Part shown: one piece after another, positions 53,801-59,117 of the stretch
Layout of the letters: every line of letters starts with the position of its first letter
Numbering within the stretch: position 1 is the stretch's first letter
Source: Planctomycetia bacterium
Lineage (GTDB): Bacteria; Planctomycetota; Planctomycetia; Pirellulales; UBA1268
DNA: 59,117 bases
Assembly (NCBI GenBank): GCA_021414115.1
Contig: JAIOPD010000066.1
Span: forward strand, 1-59,117
Reading direction: 5' to 3'
Notes under the pieces: generated by a model
What the model was told of the DNA's origin: nothing
Database searches by the model: none
The model's input: the letters and a program-made list of their open reading frames with translations, nothing else
Translations under genes and position numbers: made by a program

Positions 53801-55565
53801 CGGAACGATCAGCGGCAGCGGCACGTTGATCAAATCGGGGAGCGGTTCACTGAGCCTGACGCCGACCTCGGTCGTTGGAGACGTCCGAGTCACTGCCGGC
53901 GGCCTCTATGGAAGCACGGCGAACTTCCGCGGCAACATCGCCACCAGCGGAGTGGTGACCTTTTCCCAATCCACCAATGGCGAATACGCCGGCGTGTTGA
54001 GCGGGACCGGTAGCTTCGTGAAGAACGCAAATGGGACTGTCGTGCTCTCGGGAAACAATACGCTGACCGGCATCACGAACATCGGCTATGGACTCCTCGC
54101 CACTGCATCGGCTGAAAGGATCGCGGACGCCGCAACGGTCGCCGTGTCGACCATGGCAGGGTTACGGATTGGCGGCAACGAGACCATCGCTTCGCTGGTC
54201 GGGTCCGGCACGGTCGATGTGCAGTCGTATCAACTGACGATCGCAGGGAGCGGCAGTTCGATGTTCGGCGGCTCGATCATCGGTTCGGGCGGTCTCACGA
54301 AGGCAGGCATCGGCACCTTCACCCTGACAGGATCGAACGGCTTCCTGGGAAACACCAACTTGCTCTCGGGCATGCTCGTCCTCTCCAACTCGGCTGCGCT
54401 GAGCCCCTCCACGACATTGACCATCGGCACGGGTGGCACCCTCGTCCTGAACCGCACCGTCCGCGTCTTCTCCTACACGAACGCCGGCACCATCACTGGC
54501 ACAGGCTCCCTGCTCACCTCGGCGACCGCCGTCAGCAGCGGCACCATCTCGACACCGATCACCGACGTCACTGGCACCGACGGGTATGCCGTCGGTCTCG
54601 AGAAGAACACCGACGGCACGGTCGTCGTGTCGGCATCTAACACGTTCACCGGTGGCATCGTCGTATCGGCCGGTACGGTGCAACTCGAGGCGGGCGGTGC
54701 GTTCGCGGCGGGAAACTTTCTCGAGGTGCGCAGCGGGGCGGCCATCGATCTCAACGGACAATCCCAGACGTTCACCGACCTCCTCGGCGACGGCAGCGTC
54801 GCACTCGGCGGAGCGACGATGACCGTCGATGCAACCACGAGCACGAACTACTCGGGTGTGATCGCCAGCGGCACGATCGTCAAGTCGGGATCGAGCAGCC
54901 TCACGCTCTCCGGAACGACCACCCAGACCGACGCGACGGTGAAGTCAGGGCTCTTGGTAGTCAATGGCATGCTCGACGGGAGCGTCTCCGTCGATGCAGG
55001 GGGTGTTCTCGGCGGAGCCGGTACGATCGTTGGCGATCTGACGGTCAACGGCACGCAGAATCCGGGCAACTCACCGGGGATCGCGACTGTACAGGGCAGC
55101 GCCACCTACAACGAAGGCTCGACGATCGTCTGGGAACTGGCGGGCAACACCGAGTCCAATACTCCGGTGACGTTCGATCAGATCAACGTTGCGGGCGACC
55201 TTACCTTTGCGGGACCGACGGCTCTCCGGCTGTCCTTCTACGACAACGACCCTTCGAGCACATGGACGAGTGCCGTCGATTGGGCGGATTCGTTCTGGAA
55301 CAGCGACCACTCATGGATCGTCTTCGATGTCGGTGGAGTGACGAGCGGTTTTGACTACCTGTCTTTGACACCCGATGCGTGGCTCGACGGCACCGATCCG
55401 GGCGTGGCCTTCGCGACCGCCCGCCCGGATTCCGCCTTCACGCTGTCGTTGGCAGGAAACGACGTCGTCCTGTCGTATACCGCTGTACCCGAGCCGGCGA
55501 CGACTCTCGTGGTTGCTTCGGGCCTCCTATGCGCTGCGGTTGCCATGCGCCGCCGACGGCGCTGA
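47868..55565 (+). CDS. Giant PEP-CTERM protein of three fused autotransporter-repeat passengers
   Basis: 2565 residues. A long signal peptide ends ILATNHASA, and the mature part opens TWYWDTNGTTSG ... SGTWG. About 19-20 autotransporter-associated repeats follow, of the form LTLSGSNSYSGGTTLSSGTL, predicting a long right-handed beta-helix. Two internal restarts are seen: NYVGSTGNWSTPSNW near residue 790, after a passenger end VVYTPA, and VIWSGTNGSDWSTADNW near 1567, after LLDAAHKIDLLV. The C-terminus is AVPEPATTLVVASG, a hydrophobic helix and RRRRR, a PEP-CTERM signal for exosortase sorting. No outer-membrane barrel is present, so it is not a classic autotransporter. A surface adhesin or matrix role is inferred. 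Confidence 0.87.
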   Translation: MVDWGVRLLSRGLPRFCCDASQDRRTFQSLTILRALACSLAILATNHASAATWYWDTNGTTSGFGTASGTWGASTFFSTSFSGTLTTGSSTNSTTADTLWFGTDALGLSSGTIAVSGSRSIGSMIFGGASGTLSLTTGTITLAPSSTITVNNASTTLSSRLTGSGASLIKTGTGTLNLSGTSDYSGGTTLKAGRVVVASSGALGSGSGSLTLSDGVLELNTASLSVGTLSGSAWTMITSAATSGTRTLSTTISSGSSTFAGSIVNSGSGVMALTKSGAGTLVLAGSSSYTGGTTVSSGTLVLANGSALGAGTGRLAINSGLLDMGSFNVTTGGISGAGVITTGSTAGTRALTVAVDSATSSSFSGSLRNNAAGILAVVKSGSGGLTLSGSSSFTGGTTITGGTLTTGNVAALGSSSGRVAINAGVLNTGTVGLTIGSLSGGSGGVITTATNAGTRTVTIVGSAVSTYNGTIRDNGLGIVAASVNGGSLTLTGSNSYSGGTTLSSGTLTMGNQAALGSAVGRLTVNGGRLSTGLYSPTVGTLSGSGGVITTAAVAGTRSLTTNISLGTSTFAGTLADSAPGVLALVKTGPGTLTISGSNSFTGGTTVDGGALRVDGWAGAGGVSVNAGGTLSGQGTTGAVAIAQGGIISPGSAVGTLSVGDVTLAGGGIYNWQLFNAAGVSGSGWDLLSGGPLTVNATVGNPFSINLWTVTSATAGTSGVAANFNQANSYSWTIGTFAGGISGFSPEVFSLVTGPANGAGGFANPFTGAFSLASNGTDLTVVYTPAIGSVPNYVGSTGNWSTPSNWSPAIVPSGTPVVMFSGTAGGISTNDGVLAAVAGLRFKDSAGEYTVAGSGLALGADGVANDSVATQAVGVDMTLSADSRIDAGSGDVTVTGAIDTDGHSLTVRGSFDATLAEIKGSGGLVKIGPGQLTLSGSNSFTGGTTLSTGTLLLGSAAALGASSGSLTVNGGVLDAAGFDFTVGTLSGSGSGIITNSAGASMLTTTVASGSSGAVYAGGLRDGSAGTIALVKAGSGRLVLSGSNAYSGGTTITSGSLVVGNAAALGVTSAPLAVNGGTLDTGTFSISVGDLSGNSSGMITTSSLTGTRILTADVSSTSIFAGTLTGSGAGVLALTKTGNGSLTLSGSNRHTGGTTISAGTLVVGNAAALGTGTVGVVLNGGMLDTGTFSPSIGGLAGAAGTVVTTASTAGTRVLTTNIMSGTSTFAGSFRDNGVGVLGFTKAGAGVLALTGSSAYSGVTTVAAGTLTVGHAAALGGSAARVAVTGGTLDTGTFDLSLASLTGFGAVTTATAAGTRTLTVSSGSAVTFSGSLRDNGSGKLALLKQGVGRLTLAGSNSLSGGVTVQGGTLAVGGGGTAGSLGAGSVVNDAALVFDRTDSYGGVVGNSISGSGGVTLTRGLLTLSGSNSYSGGTVISSGTLAFDNPHAFGTGAVTVRNNAALAGTGTIHMGSLVLGSATGTGPSLIAMSVSGGMPATRLNVLGDITTAGTSAVLFSFGNALSTLSTGTYTLADYGGSLSSFSVFGYSGVAGARQSLELLDAAHKIDLLVANADVIWSGTNGSDWSTADNWKLSTDGAPTTFLPSDNVVFDDSGSSGSVVITNREAPSTITVTAGTNAYWLSNSGSGAIVAGALVKSGAGLFVVTGSNSFAGGTTLTAGELRVGGGFSLGSGAITITGGTLGSADQFSKALANPVSMSDDATLGSWSSGALTFSGTVDLEGGSRQLTIPGRVTISGKIVDGGLTKNGGGVLTLSGSNTYSGDTRIASGTLAIASTAALAGSTLDMAAADTGSVAFTASGTGTQTYSLGGLKGSRDIALGGDRLSIGGNGQTTTYAGVLSGSGGILKVGGGTLTLTGANTYTGTTTVGTGRLVGTTTSLRGAIVVSSGTLEFSQAASGTFVGALTGIGALVKSNTGTLTLTGTSSFSGPTLVSEGRLKCSTSSLRGNITNRAELEFDQAVSGGFSGTISGSGTLIKSGSGSLSLTPTSVVGDVRVTAGGLYGSTANFRGNIATSGVVTFSQSTNGEYAGVLSGTGSFVKNANGTVVLSGNNTLTGITNIGYGLLATASAERIADAATVAVSTMAGLRIGGNETIASLVGSGTVDVQSYQLTIAGSGSSMFGGSIIGSGGLTKAGIGTFTLTGSNGFLGNTNLLSGMLVLSNSAALSPSTTLTIGTGGTLVLNRTVRVFSYTNAGTITGTGSLLTSATAVSSGTISTPITDVTGTDGYAVGLEKNTDGTVVVSASNTFTGGIVVSAGTVQLEAGGAFAAGNFLEVRSGAAIDLNGQSQTFTDLLGDGSVALGGATMTVDATTSTNYSGVIASGTIVKSGSSSLTLSGTTTQTDATVKSGLLVVNGMLDGSVSVDAGGVLGGAGTIVGDLTVNGTQNPGNSPGIATVQGSATYNEGSTIVWELAGNTESNTPVTFDQINVAGDLTFAGPTALRLSFYDNDPSSTWTSAVDWADSFWNSDHSWIVFDVGGVTSGFDYLSLTPDAWLDGTDPGVAFATARPDSAFTLSLAGNDVVLSYTAVPEPATTLVVASGLLCAAVAMRRRRR
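48390..54960 (+). repeat. About 19-20 diverged autotransporter-type coding repeats
   Basis: Each unit encodes an S/T/G-rich block close to L-x-GSNSYSGGTT-x-SSGTL followed by N-AALGS. Units are unevenly spaced, from about 180 to 400 bp, and are interrupted at the two passenger junctions near 50230 and 52570. DNA identity between units is low apart from the SGGTT core, so they are old. Confidence 0.8.
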
Positions 55566-55572
55566 ACTTCCG

Positions 55573-55656
55573 GGCCGGGAAACCGGCCTCGACGCATCAG
55601 GCCCCCGTCGTGTCCCTCGGGCGGATCCGTTCGGTTTTTCGCTGATCGGCGAAAAA
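55573..55656 (+). terminator. Hairpins after the giant PEP-CTERM gene
   Basis: Two stems: GGCCGG-GAAA-CCGGCC at 55573-55588, seven bases after the stop codon and capped by a GAAA tetraloop, and TTTTTCGC-N6-GCGAAAAA at 55635-55656. The first is very stable but has no T tract. The second is symmetrical and might be a terminator in either direction or an operator. Confidence 0.4.
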
Positions 55657-55740
55657 TCGAGGGGCGGCTGTGACGGGACTCTTCGCTCGGCCGGCACGGG
55701 CGGACGACGGTCTCTCTGGCCGAAACCGGAGCGAATCGCC

Positions 55741-55770
55741 TTGACCCATACAACAGTGCCCCGCGAGAAT
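55741..55770 (+). promoter_or_regulatory. Candidate sigma-70 promoter of secA
   Basis: TTGACC at 55741-55746 and GAGAAT at 55765-55770 with an 18-bp spacer (5/6 and 4/6 matches), placing the start of transcription about 60 bp before the secA ATG. Confidence 0.4.
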
Positions 55771-55835
55771 CCTGTTTTCACCCCGCCCCACCCCATTTCC
55801 GCGGCCCGCCAGGCCTGCGCGGCATACGCATTCCT

Positions 55836-58800
55836 ATGGAACAGCTCGAACGCCTCTGGGAAACGATCTCGAACGGCGCCGCCGGAGCCGGCGCCCGCCT
55901 GGAGCGGTTTCTGACCGGCCTGTTCGGCTCCTCGAACGCCCGTTATCTGCGGCGGCTCGATCCCAAGATCGACGCCATCAACTCGCTCGAGCCCAAGTAC
56001 CAGGCGATGAGCGATGCGGAACTCCGCGGCCAAACGACGGAGTTTCGCCGCCGTCTCGCATCCGGTGAGACCCTCGACGACATCCTCGTCGAGGCCTTCG
56101 CCGTCTGCCGCGAGGGTGGCCGGCGGTTCCTCGGCATGCGGCACTACGACGTGCAGCTGATCGGCGGCATGGTGCTCCACTCCGGCGCGATCGCCGAGAT
56201 GATCACCGGCGAGGGCAAGACGCTCGTCGCGACGCTCCCTGCCTACCTCAACGCCCTCGATGGCAAGGGCGTGCACGTGGTCACCGTCAACGACTACCTC
56301 GCCCGCCGCGACATGGAATGGATGGGTCCGCTCTACATCGGCCTGGGACTCACCGTGGGCACGATCCAGTCGGGGATGGAATCGGGCGACCGGCAGAAGT
56401 CGTACGCCTGCGACATCACCTACGGCACGAACAACGAGTTTGGCTTCGACTACCTCCGCGACAACATGCGGATGGCCGCACGGGACGACGACCGCTTCCC
56501 CAAGCACCTGCAGCAGAGCCAGGGGCCGCTCAACTTCGCGATCGTCGACGAGGTGGACAACATCCTCATCGACGAGGCCCGGACGCCGCTAATCATCTCG
56601 GGCCCGGCCCACGACGACGTCTCGAAGTACGCGCGGGCCGACGAGATCGCGCGGCAGCTTCGGGCCGACGAGCACTTCGAGGTCAAGGAGAAGGAGCACA
56701 CCGTCGCGCTTACCGAGGAGGGGGTGCGGTTTGCGGAGAAACTCGCCGGCGTCGAGAGCTTCTACACCGCTGGCAACATGGAGTGGCCCCACCTGATCGA
56801 CAACTCGCTCAAGGCCCATCACCTTTACAAGCGGGACGTGAACTACGTCGTTCAAAACGGCGAGGTGGTGATCGTCGACGAGTTCACCGGGAGATTGATG
56901 CCCGGCCGGCAGTGGTCCGACGGGCTCCACCAGGCGGTTGAGGCCCGCGAAGGAGTGCGGATCAAGGAGGAGTCGCAGACGCTCGCGACCGTCACACTCC
57001 AGAACTTTTTCAAGCTCTATCGGAAGGTCGGCGGCATGACGGGCACCGCCATGACCGAGGCCCCCGAGTTCTGGAAAATCTATAAGCTCGACGTAGTGGC
57101 CATCCCCACCAACCGCGGCATGCAGCGCCGCGAATATGCGGACCTGATCTACCGCACCGAGAAGGAAAAATACGCCGCCATCGCCGACGAGATCGAGCAT
57201 CTGATCAAGTACGACGCCATCGAGATGTCCAAGGGCGAGGTGCGCCAAGGCACAATCGTCCGCGAGACACCCGACGCGATCGAGTTCCAGGCCCGCGAGT
57301 CGCGCGAAAAGGAATCGATCCCCCGCAGCCAGATCACCGAGATTCAAGGTCGCGGCCGGCCGGTTCTGGTCGGCACGGTGTCAATCGAAAAGAGCGAACG
57401 GCTCTCCTCGCTCTTGGACAAGCGGGGCATCAAGCACGAAGTGCTCAACGCCAAGCAACACAAGCGCGAGGCGGAAATCGTCGCCCAGGCCGGACGTCGC
57501 GGCGCGGTGACCATCGCCACGAACATGGCCGGCCGCGGCACCGACATCATCCTCGGCGGAAATCCAGAGACGATGGCCTGGGCCCAATTGCAGGATCAAT
57601 ACGCCTCGCGGCTCGAAGTTCCGCCCGAAGTATGGCGCGACCTGGTCGAGAAAGTCCGCGTCGATGAAGACATGGAGGCCGAAGGCCACGCGGTCCGCAA
57701 GCTGGGCGGCCTGCACATCGTCGGCACCGAACGGCACGAAGCCCGCCGCATCGACTTGCAGTTACGCGGCCGCAGCGGTCGGCAAGGCGATCCCGGCAGC
57801 AGCCGCTTTTACTTATCGCTCGAAGACGATCTGATGCGCATATTCGCCGGCGAATGGGTCAAGTCGATGCTCACGCGCCTGGGCATGCAGGAAGGGGAGG
57901 CCATCGAGAGCAAGATGGTCTCGCGCCGCATCGAAGGGGCCCAAAAGAAACGCGAAGAGCAGAACTTTGAAATCCGCAAAAACCTGCTCGAATACGACGA
58001 AGTCATGGACCAGCAGCGGAAGCGGGTCTATCAATATCGCCAGGACATTCTGGATGGCGCCAACTGCAAAGACCTGATCCTGCAGATGATTGCCGACCAG
58101 GTGGACCGGCACTTGGCCGAATTTCTTGATCGCGACTATGGCTGCGCCTCGTTCGCCGCCTGGGCAGGCAGCCGGCTGGGCGTGGAGTTCGACGCCCGCG
58201 ATTTCCGCGAGACCGACTTCCAGTCGGCCCAGGAGTACGCCCGCGATCAGGCCGAGCGGATGGCCGAGTCGCAAATCCGCGACGCCATGGACGAAAACAT
58301 TCCCGCGGAGGAAGACCCCGAGGAGTGGAGTTGGGAAGCGCTGGCCAAGTGGGCCAATACCCGCTGGCAACTTTCGCTCCGCGACCGCGACCTGAAAAAG
58401 CTGGGCCGCGAAGGGGCCGAGGAATTGCTGCTGGAGAGTGCCCGCGAAGCGATCCATAAGGTCGACCTCAGCGAAGGGGCCGCGCCGTTGCAGGAAGATT
58501 TCGGCCTCCGCAGCGCCTTGGGTTGGGTCTCGCAGAAGTTCGCCCTGGAACTGCCGATCGAGGAGTTCCGCGGCGTCGAGTTGGAGGTGTTCAAGCGCCG
58601 CGTGCGCGAGCGGGCGTCGGCCGCCTACGAGCAGCGCGAGGTGGAGTTCCCCGTGATGGCCGGGCTGGTGCATTTCACCACCCGCGACTCGGGAGGCCAG
58701 AAGCGTTACGACCGCGACAAGCTGGTCGTGTGGGCCCGCGAGCGGTTCGACGTCGACTTGGAACTGGAGCAACTCAAGAACCTGCAGCGAGACGAGATTC

Positions 58801-59117
58801 GCGACGTGCTGATCGAGCACAGCCGCAGCCGGCAGCAGCAAGGGCAGCAGTTGGTGGGCCAGTTGGCCGAACTGCTGTCGAAGTTCCCCGAAGATCCCAT
58901 CGCCCGCGCGGCGGTGCCAATGGCGCAGTACGACAGCCTCAGCACCTGGCTCCGCGACAACGCGAAGGCTGAGATCCCGGCCGCGGAGTTGGCCAAGCTC
59001 GACCACAAGAACCTGACGCGCCGCGCGTGGACGGCGTTTAACGATCACTACGCCCCCGAGCTGCGGCGGATGGAGCGCTCGCTGGTGCTGCACCTGCTGG
59101 ACTCCGCCTGGAAAGAC
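55836..59117 (+). CDS. secA: Preprotein translocase ATPase SecA (runs off the window)
   Basis: 1094 codons are present without a stop; the frame continues past the edge, ending LLDSAWKD where SecA proteins continue to DHL. SecA drives preproteins through SecYEG with ATP, which suits the many exported proteins here. Visible motifs: Walker A MITGEGKT near residue 130, [49 protein letters not shown] (DEVD), the preprotein-binding region after it, and [17 protein letters not shown] and [20 protein letters not shown] in the second motor lobe. Codon usage changes sharply between about 57100 and 57590: leucine goes from mostly CTC to CTG and TTG, yet the frame and protein stay intact. Confidence 0.95.
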   Translation, partial: MEQLERLWETISNGAAGAGARLERFLTGLFGSSNARYLRRLDPKIDAINSLEPKYQAMSDAELRGQTTEFRRRLASGETLDDILVEAFAVCREGGRRFLGMRHYDVQLIGGMVLHSGAIAEMITGEGKTLVATLPAYLNALDGKGVHVVTVNDYLARRDMEWMGPLYIGLGLTVGTIQSGMESGDRQKSYACDITYGTNNEFGFDYLRDNMRMAARDDDRFPKHLQQSQGPLNFAIVDEVDNILIDEARTPLIISGPAHDDVSKYARADEIARQLRADEHFEVKEKEHTVALTEEGVRFAEKLAGVESFYTAGNMEWPHLIDNSLKAHHLYKRDVNYVVQNGEVVIVDEFTGRLMPGRQWSDGLHQAVEAREGVRIKEESQTLATVTLQNFFKLYRKVGGMTGTAMTEAPEFWKIYKLDVVAIPTNRGMQRREYADLIYRTEKEKYAAIADEIEHLIKYDAIEMSKGEVRQGTIVRETPDAIEFQARESREKESIPRSQITEIQGRGRPVLVGTVSIEKSERLSSLLDKRGIKHEVLNAKQHKREAEIVAQAGRRGAVTIATNMAGRGTDIILGGNPETMAWAQLQDQYASRLEVPPEVWRDLVEKVRVDEDMEAEGHAVRKLGGLHIVGTERHEARRIDLQLRGRSGRQGDPGSSRFYLSLEDDLMRIFAGEWVKSMLTRLGMQEGEAIESKMVSRRIEGAQKKREEQNFEIRKNLLEYDEVMDQQRKRVYQYRQDILDGANCKDLILQMIADQVDRHLAEFLDRDYGCASFAAWAGSRLGVEFDARDFRETDFQSAQEYARDQAERMAESQIRDAMDENIPAEEDPEEWSWEALAKWANTRWQLSLRDRDLKKLGREGAEELLLESAREAIHKVDLSEGAAPLQEDFGLRSALGWVSQKFALELPIEEFRGVELEVFKRRVRERASAAYEQREVEFPVMAGLVHFTTRDSGGQKRYDRDKLVVWARERFDVDLELEQLKNLQRDEIRDVLIEHSRSRQQQGQQLVGQLAELLSKFPEDPIARAAVPMAQYDSLSTWLRDNAKAEIPAAELAKLDHKNLTRRAWTAFNDHYAPELRRMERSLVLHLLDSAWKD

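Noticed and set aside
47868-55565. Classic type V autotransporter
   Set aside because: The passenger-type repeats are present, but the C-terminus is a PEP-CTERM sorting signal and there is no 12-strand barrel domain.

Overview
The window is a high-GC, gene-dense piece of a planctomycete chromosome, most likely from the Pirellulales. Lineage markers seen directly are a BBP7-type outer-membrane barrel, a giant DUF11 protein with the planctomycete LERRDLLA export motif, a DUF1559 pseudopilin-like protein, two PEP-CTERM adhesin-like proteins and a LuxR-type two-component pair. There are about 34 protein genes, no rRNA, tRNA, CRISPR array, transposase or phage gene, and the first and last genes are cut by the window edges.

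Layout. 1-9.4 kb: end of a ComEA-like gene, a BBP7 barrel and, on the minus strand, a 2552-residue DUF11/FG-GAP surface protein whose leader holds a strong intrinsic terminator-like hairpin just before the ribosome binding site. 9.7-14.7 kb: a sulfotransferase facing a three-gene minus-strand operon (GT2-GT4 glycosyltransferase, methyltransferase, second sulfotransferase), probably making or decorating a sulfated glycan. 14.8-17.9 kb: SNF2-type helicase and two small planctomycete-type unknowns. 18.0-22.0 kb: AMP-binding enzyme, aldehyde dehydrogenase lacking the usual ELGG glutamate, and Fe-alcohol dehydrogenase, a possible carboxylate-to-alcohol route. 22.2-25.4 kb: tight operon of beta-propeller protein, YjbQ and a PLP decarboxylase. 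25.5-28.4 kb: OB-fold-sensor histidine kinase and a convergent NarL-type response regulator. 28.7-40.5 kb: PEP-CTERM/DUF1559/lipoprotein operon, a decayed vapBC pair, then a heparinase-like protein, an SGNH esterase with a degenerate N-terminal domain, and a SOUL protein. 40.7-47.5 kb: housekeeping genes (DksA-type, HtrA-type protease, nucleoside hydrolase, trpD, glpX, alpha/beta hydrolase, PhnP-like hydrolase). 47.9-55.6 kb: a 2565-residue PEP-CTERM protein that reads as three fused adhesin passengers. 55.8 kb to the end: secA, whose codon usage changes abruptly part way through.

The strongest candidate for an undescribed system is a small regulon around 28.5 kb. A motif close to GGCCAYYTGGCCAAT occurs upstream of the response regulator, upstream of the PEP-CTERM operon and upstream of the heparinase-like gene, each time in the same orientation relative to the gene it precedes. 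This suggests that the two-component pair controls an extracellular-matrix programme. A second signal is a family of 107-bp interspersed elements with about 25-bp imperfect inverted ends: four copies of identical length plus one inside-out junction copy, none between divergently transcribed genes. A third is the secA codon switch, which points to recombination or to an assembly join.
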